Origin: CAVPTL01 sp963708725
Lineage (GTDB): Bacteria > Actinomycetota > Thermoleophilia > Gaiellales > JAICJC01
Direction: 5' to 3'
Assembly (NCBI GenBank): GCA_963708725.1
Contig: CAVPTL010000008.1
Coordinates: 806,001-870,000 of the forward strand
Length of the DNA stretch: 64,000 nt
Under the pieces are notes generated by a model that saw nothing but the letters and a program-made list of their open reading frames with translations, made no database searches and was not told where the DNA came from. Below are positions 51,103 to 59,019 of this stretch, piece after piece. The translations under genes were made by a program, and so were the position numbers. Each line of letters starts with the position of its first letter. The first letter of the stretch is position 1.

Positions 51103-51763
51103 CGGGGAGCTCCGAGAACTCGAGGTCGTAGATCTCTGCCAGGTGACGGGTGACCGGCGCGCGCAGGTCGTCGACCGTAACGTCGCGGCCGGTCTCGGCG
51201 CTCACCGAGGTGAATCGGGCGTCGCCCAGCCCGCAGGCGTCGAACAGGTCATACACACCCAGGTCGAGGTTGGCGTTCAGCGAGAACCCATGGCTCGTCA
51301 CCCATCGCGCGCAGCGCACGCCGATCGAGGCGATCTTTCGGTCTTCCACCCACACGCCCGAGGCATGCGGCTGGTCGAGGGCGTGGCCTTCGATCTCGAA
51401 CTCGGCCAGCGTCGCGATCAGCACCCGCTCGAGGTTTCGCACGTAGGCGCGCAGGTCACGACCGCGCGAGGTGAGATCCAGCACCGGGTATCCGACCAGC
51501 TGGCCGGGGCCGTGGTAGGTCGAGCGCCCGCCGCGCGGCACCTCGACGATCTCGATTCCCCTGCGCGCGTATTCCTCATCGGCGAGCGGCAGTTCGGCCG
51601 CGCGGTCGGCGCGCGAGCCCAGCGTGATCACCGGCTCGTGCTCGAGCAACATCACCGTGTCGGGTACCGCCCACTGACTGCGGGCGGCGGCCAGCTGGGT
51701 CATCTCGGCCAGTGCTTTGGCGTAGGGCGTGAGCCCCAGGTTTTCGACGTACGCCTCGGTCAC
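51089..51763 (-). CDS. lipB: Octanoyl-ACP:protein octanoyltransferase
   Basis: 224 residues. It moves octanoate from acyl carrier protein to lipoyl domains. The family motif GGRSTYHGPGQLVGYPVLDL is complete and the catalytic Lys and Cys are in DRKIASIGVR and FDACGLGD. The GTG start at 51763 overlaps the E2 stop (GTGA), so the enzyme that modifies E2 is translated directly after it. Confidence 0.95.
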   Translation of the reverse strand: MTEAYVENLGLTPYAKALAEMTQLAAARSQWAVPDTVMLLEHEPVITLGSRADRAAELPLADEEYARRGIEIVEVPRGGRSTYHGPGQLVGYPVLDLTSRGRDLRAYVRNLERVLIATLAEFEIEGHALDQPHASGVWVEDRKIASIGVRCARWVTSHGFSLNANLDLGVYDLFDACGLGDARFTSVSAETGRDVTVDDLRAPVTRHLAEIYDLEFSELPGAVV

Positions 51764-53238
51764 AGTCCGAACGAGCCCTCGTCCCAGGTCTCGAGGTTCG
51801 ACTTGACCTGCGCCATGAACTGGGCGGCGTAGGCGCCGTCGACCAGGCGGTGGTCGTAGGAGAGGCACAGGAACATCATCGAGCGGATCGCGATCGCGTC
51901 GTTGCCGTGCTCGTCGGTTACGACCACCGGCCGCTTGACGATCGCCTCGACGTCGAGAATCGCGACCTGGCCCTCGGGGATGATCGGGGTGCCGATCAGC
52001 GCGCCGAACACGCCCGGGTTGGTGATGGTGAAGGTGCCGCCCGACATCTCGTCGGGAGTGAGCGTCTTGGTGCGAGCCTTGTCGGCCAGCTCGACCACCG
52101 ATCGCGACAGGCCGAGCAGGTTCTTCTCCTCGGCGCCGCGGATCACCGGCACCATCAGCCCCTTGGAGTCGTCGACGGCGACGGCCATGCCCAGGTTGAC
52201 GTACTGCTTGATGATGGCGGTCTCGCCCTGCACCTCGGCGTTTACCCACGGCCACTGCGAGATGGCATCGATGGTCGCCAGCGCGACGAAGGGGATGTAG
52301 GTCAGGTTGACACCGTGGCGGGTCTTGAACTCGGGCTTCCAGCGCTTGCGCATCTCCACGATGCCGGTCATGTCGACCTCGAGCACCGTCGTCACCTGCG
52401 CGGCGGTCTCGAGCGAGTGGCGCATGTGGCGTGCGATCACCTTGCGGATGGTCGAGAAGCGGTAGAGCTCCTCGCCACCGACCGTTTCCGGCACGGCTAC
52501 CGGGGCGGCCGCGGGCTCGGTCACCGGCGCAGCGGCCGGAGCCGGCGGCGGGGCCGGCGCAGCGGCGGGCGCGGGTGGTGCCGGTGCGGCCGGCGCAGCT
52601 GCGGGAGTCGGCTCGACGATCGCGTCCTCGAGCGACGCCGAGAAGTGCGGGACGTCGTGCACCTCGGGTGCCGCTGGAGCCGCCGGCGCCGCGGGGGCTT
52701 CGCCACCGCTTTCGATGAACTGACGGACATCGCGCTTCGTGACCCGGCCACCGGTGCCGGTGCCGGGAATCACGTTGATATCGAGGTTGTGCTCGGCCAG
52801 CATCCGCGCCACCACAGGGCTGACAAAGCTCCGCCCCTCCTGATCCTCGGTGGACGACCCGTTGGTCTGGGGCGCCTCGGCCGGCTCGGGAGCGGGGGCT
52901 GCCTCTGGCGGCGGAGCCGCGACGCGTTCGGCGGGGGTCGAAGGCGGGGTCGCCGGAGCCTCGGATACTCCCGCGGTGGCACCCGATCCGCCCGTGTCGA
53001 TCACGGCGATGCGGGTGTTGACCGGAACGGTTTCGCCCTCCTCGGCCAGCAGCTCCTTGACCACGCCCGACGCCGGCGCGGGAACCTCGGTGTCGACCTT
53101 GTCGGTCGAGATCTCCACGATCGTCTCGTCGGCGGCGATGGTGTCACCGACCTGCTTTGCCCAGCGCGTGATCGTGCCCTCCGAAACACTCACACCCATC
53201 TGCGGCATGACGACATCGACGAGGATTCCTGTGGTCAT
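51760..53238 (-). CDS. 2-oxoacid dehydrogenase E2 (dihydrolipoyl acyltransferase)
   Basis: 492 residues. One lipoyl domain (about 5-82) carries the lipoylated Lys in EISTDKVDTEVP. A Pro-Ala linker follows, then a peripheral subunit-binding domain (SPVVARMLAEHNLDINVIPGTG, then RVTKRDVRQFI), a second Pro-Ala-rich linker, and the acyltransferase core ending in SYDHRLVDGAYAA with the catalytic His and Asp. The two alanine-proline linkers are long. The substrate may be pyruvate, branched-chain oxoacids or acetoin. No E3 gene is in the window. Confidence 0.92.
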   Translation of the reverse strand: MTTGILVDVVMPQMGVSVSEGTITRWAKQVGDTIAADETIVEISTDKVDTEVPAPASGVVKELLAEEGETVPVNTRIAVIDTGGSGATAGVSEAPATPPSTPAERVAAPPPEAAPAPEPAEAPQTNGSSTEDQEGRSFVSPVVARMLAEHNLDINVIPGTGTGGRVTKRDVRQFIESGGEAPAAPAAPAAPEVHDVPHFSASLEDAIVEPTPAAAPAAPAPPAPAAAPAPPPAPAAAPVTEPAAAPVAVPETVGGEELYRFSTIRKVIARHMRHSLETAAQVTTVLEVDMTGIVEMRKRWKPEFKTRHGVNLTYIPFVALATIDAISQWPWVNAEVQGETAIIKQYVNLGMAVAVDDSKGLMVPVIRGAEEKNLLGLSRSVVELADKARTKTLTPDEMSGGTFTITNPGVFGALIGTPIIPEGQVAILDVEAIVKRPVVVTDEHGNDAIAIRSMMFLCLSYDHRLVDGAYAAQFMAQVKSNLETWDEGSFGL

Positions 53239-53264
53239 TGCGAATCAGCTCCTAATTCATTCAT

Positions 53265-54245
53265 CTAGTAGCTCGAAAGCTTTTCGATGGCGGCGAGAAC
53301 ATCCTCCACCTGGGGCAGGAAGGCCTTCTCCAGGGGTGGCGAAAACGGCACCGGGGTGTCCGGTGAGGTGACCCGGACGACAGGGCCGTCGAGGTCGCGG
53401 AACGCCTCCTCGGCGATCGTGGCCGCGATCTCGGCCCCGAACCCCGACGTGTGCGTATCCTCGTGCAAAACAATCACCTTGCTTGTCTTCGACACGGAGT
53501 CCAGCACCGCCTCCCTGTCCCAGGGAGTAATCGTGCGCAAATCGATGATTTCAACCGAGGTGCCGTCGGCCTCGGCCGCACGGTCGGCGGCTTCCTCGGC
53601 GGTGTACACCATGGCGCCGTAGGTCACGATCGTGATGTCGTCGCCCTCGCGGTGCATCCGCGCCTTACCGAACTCGACCGTGTGATCGCCCTCGGGTACC
53701 TCGCCCTTGATGCGCCGGTAGAGGTGCTTGTGCTCGAAGAACAGCACGGGATTCGGGTCGCGGATCGCCTGGACGATCAGGCCCTTGGCGTCGGCCGGTG
53801 TCGCGGGGCAGGCGATCTTCAGGCCGGGGCAGTGGGCAAAGAAGCCCTCGGGGTTCTGGGAGTGGAAGGGGCCGCCCGAAAAGCCACCGCCCGACGGCAG
53901 GCGCACCACGATCGGCACCGCCGTGCCCACCCGGTAGTGCTGCTTGGCGGCCACGGTCACCAGCTGGTCGAAGGCGCACGACACGAAGTCCGAGAACTGC
54001 ATCTCACACACCGGGCGCATCCCCATCAACGCCGCGCCGGTGCACGCGCCGGTGATCGCGGTCTCCGACAGCGGCGCGTCGATCACGCGGTTCTCGCCGA
54101 ACTCCTGGAGAAAGCCCTGTGTCACCTTGAACGCGCCGCCGTACACCGCGATGTCCTCGCCGAGCAGGAACACGCGCTGGTCGCGGCGCATCTCCTCGCG
54201 GAGGCCGTCGGAGATCGCTTGCAGATACGTCTTTGTGGTGGTCAC
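53265..54245 (-). CDS. 2-oxoacid dehydrogenase E1 component, beta subunit
   Basis: 326 residues. The transketolase pyrimidine-binding domain (VFLLGEDIAVYGGAFKVTQGF, then DAPLSETAITGACTGAALMG with the Glu that activates TPP) and the C-terminal transketolase domain (VEIIDLRTITPWDREAV, then VLHEDTHTSGFGAEI) are complete. The GTG start has AAGGA upstream. It pairs with the alpha subunit encoded ten bases before it. An upstream in-frame start lies inside the alpha gene and is rejected. Confidence 0.94.
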   Translation of the reverse strand: MTTTKTYLQAISDGLREEMRRDQRVFLLGEDIAVYGGAFKVTQGFLQEFGENRVIDAPLSETAITGACTGAALMGMRPVCEMQFSDFVSCAFDQLVTVAAKQHYRVGTAVPIVVRLPSGGGFSGGPFHSQNPEGFFAHCPGLKIACPATPADAKGLIVQAIRDPNPVLFFEHKHLYRRIKGEVPEGDHTVEFGKARMHREGDDITIVTYGAMVYTAEEAADRAAEADGTSVEIIDLRTITPWDREAVLDSVSKTSKVIVLHEDTHTSGFGAEIAATIAEEAFRDLDGPVVRVTSPDTPVPFSPPLEKAFLPQVEDVLAAIEKLSSY

Positions 54246-54255
54246 GGGTTCCTTG

Positions 54256-55302
54256 TCATCGATGGTGTGGTGTGTCGAGCTCCTCGGGGTCGGCGAACAC
54301 CCCGTCTTGGAGATGCGTAGCGGTCGGAAGCTCACCGGACTCGGCGCGCTTGACCGCCTCGTTCAGCAGATGCTTGATCTCGAGTGCGATCTCATCCTCG
54401 GTTGCTTCGTCCAGCAACTCGTTTGCCTTGAGCCAGCGGCGGAAGCGCTCGATCGGATCCTTGCGCGAGTAGGCCTCGAGCAGCTCGCGCGGCACATAGA
54501 AGGCGTCGTCGTGGACGGCGTGACCCTCCATTCGCAGCGTCACCAGCTCGAGCAGCGTCGGTCCGCCACCGGCGCGGGCCTTCTCGATCGCGTTATGGGC
54601 CTCGCGGTAGACCGTCAGCACGTCGGTACCGTCGACGACCACGCCTTCGAACCCGTAGGCATGGGCGCGGTCGGCGAGGTGATCGCAGGCGAACTCGAGC
54701 CGATTGGGGGTCGAGTACGCGTACTGGTTTTGGTCGACGATGAACACCACCGGCAGCTGGTGTACCCCGGCCATGTTCATGGCCTCGTGGGCGTCGCCAC
54801 GCGCCATCGCGCCGTCGCCGCTCCAGGCCAGCGCGACCCGCGGCTCGCTGCGCAGCTTGAACGCCAGCGCGCAGCCGACTGCAACCGGCATCAACGCCGG
54901 CAGGTGACTGACCATCGCGATCAGGCCGAGATGGATGTCGGCCATGTGCACGTTTCCGTCACGCCCCTGCGACAGCCCGTCGGCCCTGCCCATGTACTGG
55001 GCAAAGATCCTCCAGGGATCGGTTCCGCGCGTGACGTGGACGCCCATGTCGCGCTGAACCGGAGTCCCCACATCGTCGAGCCGCATGGCGGTTGCGACTC
55101 CGACCGATGCTCCCTCGTTGCCGCGGCCGGTGTAGAAGCTGCCGGGGATCTTGCCCTGGCGGTAGAGGATGTGGCCGCGCTCCTCGATCCCGCGAGTGAT
55201 CAACATGTTGCGGTAGATCTGGAGGACGTCTTCCCGGTCGAGGTCAGCGTCTCGAACTTCGGCGGCCGACCCCACCGGTGTGGCTTCGCGTGCGACTGCC
55301 AT
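54256..55302 (-). CDS. 2-oxoacid dehydrogenase E1 component, alpha subunit
   Basis: 348 residues. The thiamine diphosphate motif runs from GDGAMARGD to VDQNQYAYS with the expected spacing. GSFYTGRGNEGASVG and HGHAVHDDAFYVP-like residues (MEGHAVHDDAFYVP) bind the cofactor and substrate. The two-subunit E1 is typical of branched-chain and acetoin complexes and of many bacterial pyruvate complexes, so the substrate is open. First gene of E1 alpha-E1 beta-E2-lipB-lipA. A weak AT-rich GATATA lies just before the ATG. Divergent from the zinc-ribbon gene. Confidence 0.94.
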   Translation of the reverse strand: MAVAREATPVGSAAEVRDADLDREDVLQIYRNMLITRGIEERGHILYRQGKIPGSFYTGRGNEGASVGVATAMRLDDVGTPVQRDMGVHVTRGTDPWRIFAQYMGRADGLSQGRDGNVHMADIHLGLIAMVSHLPALMPVAVGCALAFKLRSEPRVALAWSGDGAMARGDAHEAMNMAGVHQLPVVFIVDQNQYAYSTPNRLEFACDHLADRAHAYGFEGVVVDGTDVLTVYREAHNAIEKARAGGGPTLLELVTLRMEGHAVHDDAFYVPRELLEAYSRKDPIERFRRWLKANELLDEATEDEIALEIKHLLNEAVKRAESGELPTATHLQDGVFADPEELDTPHHR

Positions 55303-55394
55303 TCCTATATCGAACCTTAGCGGAGGAGGTGGCCGAAACCCATTGCTCGGTCGACCTGACCTCGCCGCCGGGCGGCGTGTGCAAGAATCGGTCT

Positions 55395-55709
55395 ATGGGG
55401 TATGACCGGTCGCGGGAGCTCGGTGACTGCTGCGGCTTTTGCCTGCGGTGCGGTTGGGGGCGCCGATTCATGTCGGGCGGGGCGGAGTCGGTGCCCGGCG
55501 AATGCCCCGACTGCGGCGGCGAGATCCTCACCGCATGCCCCAGCTGCGGCCTCGAGATCAAGTCGATGATGGCGCTCACCTGCGCGGGCTGTGGAGCCGA
55601 GCTGCGTGCTCCCACGCTGTTTGGCGCAGAGATCCGGCGAAAGCCCGAGCGTCATGTTCGACTTGACGCGATGGGCCTTGGTCGCAATAACGAGAGAACC
55701 CCCTCGTGA
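55395..55709 (+). CDS. Zinc-ribbon protein
   Basis: 104 residues. Four CxxC-type pairs in a row (CGFCLRC, CPDCGGE, CPSCGLE and CAGCGAE) would form two zinc ribbons. The last 30 residues are basic and disordered. No catalytic motif. The following degenerate GGDEF gene starts in its stop codon (GTGA). A nucleic-acid or protein-binding adaptor is likely for the fold; the partner is unknown. Confidence 0.7.
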   Translation: MGYDRSRELGDCCGFCLRCGWGRRFMSGGAESVPGECPDCGGEILTACPSCGLEIKSMMALTCAGCGAELRAPTLFGAEIRRKPERHVRLDAMGLGRNNERTPS

Positions 55710-56365
55710 CTTCAACCATGTCCCTTTTCGTGATCGCGTTTCTGTGTGGCGCCCTGGTGGCGGCCGCGCTCGCGGTCGTGCGCGAACGCCGCAGAGTGCA
55801 CTTCCTGGGCGAGGAGGTTGCCGAGCTTCGTGACGAGACCGCGTTGCTCGAGCGCCGCGACGAGGCCACCGGACTCTTCAACAGCCGCCACTTCGTGGAC
55901 GCGCTCACGCGTGAGATCGAGCGCTCCCGCACCTACGGCCGGCCGCTGGCACTGGCGCTTGCGAGCGTCGAGACGCGTCAGGGCGACGACGACCTGCTGA
56001 CCGAGAAGACGTTGCGCGAGCTCGGAGTGGCGATCGGTGGCAGCGTGCGATCGATCGATCTGGCCTGCCGGGTCGGCTCCACCGAGTACGGCGTGATCAT
56101 GCCCGAGACCGACACCAAGGCCGCCTCGGTGGCCGCCGAGCGAGTGCTGCGCGCAGTCGCACGGGCGGGCAGCAAGGGCGACTCCAAGCCCCGGGCCGCG
56201 GTCGGTATCGCATCCTGCCCCGCGCACGCCGAGACGTTCGAGGAGCTGATCGAGCGAGCCGGGTCGGCGCTTCGCAGCGCCCGCGAGGCCGTCCGCGAGG
56301 AATCCGCGAGCAAGCCTGGCACGGTCACCGTGTCCATGGCGGTGTGGGACGACAACGACGAGTGA
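55706..56365 (+). CDS. Membrane-anchored degenerate GGDEF-domain protein
   Basis: 219 residues. An N-terminal membrane helix (SLFVIAFLCGALVAAALAVV) precedes a short coiled coil and a GGDEF-like domain (RDEATGLFNSRHFVDALTREIERS, then RSIDLACRVGSTEYGVIMP). The signature position reads GSTEY instead of GGDEF, so diguanylate cyclase activity is unlikely. It may be a sensor or a GTP-binding scaffold (inference). GTG start overlaps the zinc-ribbon stop; the next gene overlaps its own stop in the same way. Confidence 0.7.
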   Translation: MTSTMSLFVIAFLCGALVAAALAVVRERRRVHFLGEEVAELRDETALLERRDEATGLFNSRHFVDALTREIERSRTYGRPLALALASVETRQGDDDLLTEKTLRELGVAIGGSVRSIDLACRVGSTEYGVIMPETDTKAASVAAERVLRAVARAGSKGDSKPRAAVGIASCPAHAETFEELIERAGSALRSAREAVREESASKPGTVTVSMAVWDDNDE

Positions 56366-57021
56366 CTGCGGCGGTGCGCGACCTCGGCGGTGGAATCTGG
56401 ACGTGGACGGGCCGGCATCCTGAGTGGCACCCCGGCGTGTTTGGGGCGAAGGTCCGAAGCTACGCCGTTCGAAACGGCGACCACACGCTTCTGATCGACC
56501 CACTCGTGCTCACCGACGAGGTGTGGTCTGAACTCGATGGGATCGTTGCCGGCCCTGTCTCAACGGTGATCACGATCGGCTACCACGTGCGGTCATCGGA
56601 GGCTGCGCAGAGCCGATACGGTGGACTCGTGTACGGGCCTGCGGCGGTCGCCAAACGGCTGCGATCGATCCGCTCGTTTCGACCCTACGCCGCGGGCGAT
56701 CACCTGCCCTTCGGAGCGGTCGCCCACCCCGTCGGCAACCCCCGCCGGCAGGAAACACCGCTCGAGCTGCCGGCGGCCGGCGCGCTGGTCTTTGGCGACG
56801 CGGTGGTGGAGGCCGGCGGTGAACTCAAGACCTGGATTCAGGCTCCGCTGACCGAGAAGCGGCTGCGCTGGTACCAGTCGCGGTTTCGGCCAAGCATCGA
56901 GCCGCTGGCCGATCTGGGCGTCAGCAAAGTGCTCGTCACCCACGGCCGGCCGGTGCTCGAGCACGGGTCGGAGGCGCTGCGGGCGGCCTTCGACCGGCCC
57001 TGGTACCACCGCCCGGTGTAG
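56362..57021 (+). CDS. Metallo-beta-lactamase-like protein without zinc motif
   Basis: 219 residues. The overall pattern resembles an MBL-fold protein (GVFGAKVRSYAVRNGDHTLLIDPLV at the start, LVFGDAVVE and VLVTHGRPV later). The HxHxDH motif is absent: the position reads TIGYHVRSSEA. Hydrolytic activity is doubtful. The GTG start overlaps the stop of the GGDEF gene (GTGA), making a three-gene coupled unit with the zinc ribbon. It ends two bases before the convergent ASCH gene. Confidence 0.6.
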   Translation: MTAAVRDLGGGIWTWTGRHPEWHPGVFGAKVRSYAVRNGDHTLLIDPLVLTDEVWSELDGIVAGPVSTVITIGYHVRSSEAAQSRYGGLVYGPAAVAKRLRSIRSFRPYAAGDHLPFGAVAHPVGNPRRQETPLELPAAGALVFGDAVVEAGGELKTWIQAPLTEKRLRWYQSRFRPSIEPLADLGVSKVLVTHGRPVLEHGSEALRAAFDRPWYHRPV

Positions 57022-57023
57022 GG

Positions 57024-57374
57024 CTACTCGCCCCGGATCTCTGAGAAGTGGATCACGGTGACCGTGTCCTCTTCGGACACGTCGCGGTTGTACAGCTGCC
57101 CAAGGAACGTCACGAACTCTTCGATGTGGCGGATCTCGGGGTTGTCGTGCTGGATCTCGCGAGGCGAGACCTCGCGCAGCGGCTTGACCTCGACCTTGTC
57201 GATCACCGCGTCGAAGATCCGCTCACGCACGTTGAACCGCTGTCCGGCAAGCACCGCCACGACCAGCCCCTTCTTGTACTTCACCGACTTGTCGCCGAGG
57301 CGGATGGTTGCGGTCTTCCGCCGGTGGCGGAGCTGGTCGGCCACCATCGGCGAATAGAAGTTCAAGGCGAGCAT
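57024..57374 (-). CDS. ASCH-domain protein
   Basis: 116 residues. The sequence MLALNFYSPMVADQLRHRRKTATIR and the following GDKSVKYKKGLVVAVLAG match the ASCH family (PUA-like fold) and its small stand-alone members. ASCH proteins are thought to bind RNA or act in nucleotide processing, without an assigned substrate here. No special motif beyond the family residues. Convergent with the MBL-like gene. Confidence 0.8.
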   Translation of the reverse strand: MLALNFYSPMVADQLRHRRKTATIRLGDKSVKYKKGLVVAVLAGQRFNVRERIFDAVIDKVEVKPLREVSPREIQHDNPEIRHIEEFVTFLGQLYNRDVSEEDTVTVIHFSEIRGE

Positions 57375-57443
57375 CGCCGCAGATCATAACCACCCCCGCC
57401 TCTCGGGGCGGGCTGGAGGTCGGCTCCGGTACCGTCACCGCTC

Positions 57444-58589
57444 ATGCGGGCTCGAGCTCAGGTCGTGTACGGGGTCGTCTTCCTCGACCTGGCCATGATG
57501 TTCGCGCTGATTCCGCTTCTGCCCGACTATCAGAGCCAGTTTGGACTCAGCAAGCCGCAGGCCGGCCTGGTGGTCTCGGCCTACAGCATCACGGTGCTGG
57601 TGCTGTCGTTTCCGGTCGGCTGGATTGCCGATCGGGTGGGGCCACGGCGGCTCACGATCATCGGTGTGGCGCTGATGGCGGTCTCGACACCTGCGTATGC
57701 ATTTGGCTCGGGGTTTTGGGCACTGATGACCGCTCGCGGCGTGCAGGGCGCGGCCTCGGCAATCTCGTGGACGGCTGGTTTGGCGTGGCTGATGAGCGTG
57801 AATCCCCCCGAGCGCCGCGGCCGCACTCTGGGCACGGCCACCGGCTTCGGCACGGCCGGGATCCTGATCGGGCCGGTGTTCGGTGGGGTCATCGGCTCGC
57901 TGCTCGGCATCCGCGCGCCGTTTGTGATTCTCGGTATCGCCGCCGGCGTGTTGTTCGTGTTGGCGCTCTTTACCTCGACGCCGCCCCATTCCGAGTTCGA
58001 GCCGGCCAGCCTGGGCGCGGTGCTTCGCCGCGGATTTGGCGAGCGCGCGATCGTGGTCGCGTCGGTGTTGATCTTCGTCGCCGCGGTGGTCGGGGGCACC
58101 ATCGAGACGCTCGTTCCCCTGCACCTCGGCCACGACGGCTACAGCGCCGCCTGGATCACGGTGGTGCTCACGATCTCGGGCGGGCTGTCGGTCGTCACCA
58201 ACCGGGTGGCCGGCGGCCTCTCTGACCGGATGGCGAAGCGCACGATCGCGTTGTACGCGTGTGCCGGCACGATCGCGGGCCTCGTCCTGCTCGCGGTGAT
58301 GCCCAATGCGCTGGGGATCGCGATCGTCTTCATCGCGCTCACGCCCGCGATCTCGGGCCTCTACACCGTCGGCTATCCGCTGTCGGCGGTGGGTGCCGAC
58401 CGCTCAGCGCTCGGGCACTCGAGCGTGTTTGGCCTGATCAACGTCGTTTGGGGCGCGGGCTTCGTGGTGGGACCGGCTGCCATGGCCGCGGTGGCCACTC
58501 TCAGCTCTGACCCGGTGGCGTACGTGATCCTGCTCGTATTTACGCTTGGAGCAGGGGAATACCTGCGCCGATTGGCACTCGACTGGTGA
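57444..58589 (+). CDS. Major facilitator superfamily transporter
   Basis: 381 residues with about twelve membrane helices. Motif A of MFS appears as GWIADRVGPRR between helices 2 and 3, with a second copy-like loop GGLSDRMAKR between helices 8 and 9. The substrate is unknown; efflux of drugs or metabolites is usual for such proteins. TACCGT lies eight bases before the ATG. The last codons (RLALDW, stop) overlap a CIRCE element of the groESL promoter. Confidence 0.88.
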   Translation: MRARAQVVYGVVFLDLAMMFALIPLLPDYQSQFGLSKPQAGLVVSAYSITVLVLSFPVGWIADRVGPRRLTIIGVALMAVSTPAYAFGSGFWALMTARGVQGAASAISWTAGLAWLMSVNPPERRGRTLGTATGFGTAGILIGPVFGGVIGSLLGIRAPFVILGIAAGVLFVLALFTSTPPHSEFEPASLGAVLRRGFGERAIVVASVLIFVAAVVGGTIETLVPLHLGHDGYSAAWITVVLTISGGLSVVTNRVAGGLSDRMAKRTIALYACAGTIAGLVLLAVMPNALGIAIVFIALTPAISGLYTVGYPLSAVGADRSALGHSSVFGLINVVWGAGFVVGPAAMAAVATLSSDPVAYVILLVFTLGAGEYLRRLALDW

Positions 58590-58598
58590 GAGTGCCAA
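58572..58598. promoter_or_regulatory. CIRCE element 1 (HrcA operator)
   Basis: TTGGCACTC-N9-GAGTGCCAA is a perfect 9-bp inverted repeat with the nine-base spacer of CIRCE. It overlaps the last six codons and the stop of the MFS gene and lies upstream of the -35 box of groES. Confidence 0.85.
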
Positions 58599-58607
58599 CG
58601 TTCGGTG

Positions 58608-58636
58608 TTGACGATTAAGCGGTCCGCGGATACCAT
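58608..58636 (+). promoter_or_regulatory. Promoter of groES-groEL
   Basis: TTGACG (58608-58613) and TACCAT (58631-58636) are separated by exactly 17 bases, a clear housekeeping-sigma promoter. Transcription should start within CIRCE element 2. Unlike many genes here, groES has a leader and an AGGGAGGA ribosome-binding site. Confidence 0.8.
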
Positions 58637-58640
58637 GCTC

Positions 58641-58667
58641 CTGGCACTCGGTGGGTCAGAGTGCCAA
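58641..58667. promoter_or_regulatory. CIRCE element 2 (HrcA operator)
   Basis: CTGGCACTC-N9-GAGTGCCAA pairs over 8 bp with the outermost pair mismatched. It covers the expected transcription start of groES. With element 1 it brackets the promoter; their centres are 69 bases apart. Confidence 0.85.
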
Positions 58668-58700
58668 CGTCTCAGGTAAACAAATCCCAGGGAGGAATGC

Positions 58701-59009
58701 ATGGATCTTAAGCCTCTGGGCGACCGTGTGATCGTCGAAGTCCTCGATGAAGAGGAAGTCACGTACAGCGGCATCGTCCTGCCCGATACGGCCAAAGAGA
58801 AGCCGCAGCGCGGCAAGGTCCTGGCGACCGGTCCCGGTCGTTACGAGGACGGCAAGCTTGTCCCGCTCGACGTGAAGAAGAACGACGAGATCGTCTTCTC
58901 CAAGTACGGCGGCACTGAGATCAAGGTCGGTGGCGACGAGTATCTGATTCTGCGTGAGTCGGACATTCTGGCCAAGGTTGTTTCCAGCAAAGTCGCCTCG
59001 AAAGCGTAG
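58701..59009 (+). CDS. groES: Co-chaperonin GroES
   Basis: 102 residues with the full GroES fold: DLKPLGDRVIVEVLDEEE, the mobile loop TYSGIVLPDTAKEKP, GKVLATGPG and the C-terminal LILRESDILAKV. It forms the seven-subunit lid of GroEL. Controlled by two CIRCE operators. It has a strong ribosome-binding site and precedes groEL by ten bases. Confidence 0.98.
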   Translation: MDLKPLGDRVIVEVLDEEEVTYSGIVLPDTAKEKPQRGKVLATGPGRYEDGKLVPLDVKKNDEIVFSKYGGTEIKVGGDEYLILRESDILAKVVSSKVASKA

Positions 59010-59019
59010 GGAGAGCTGA

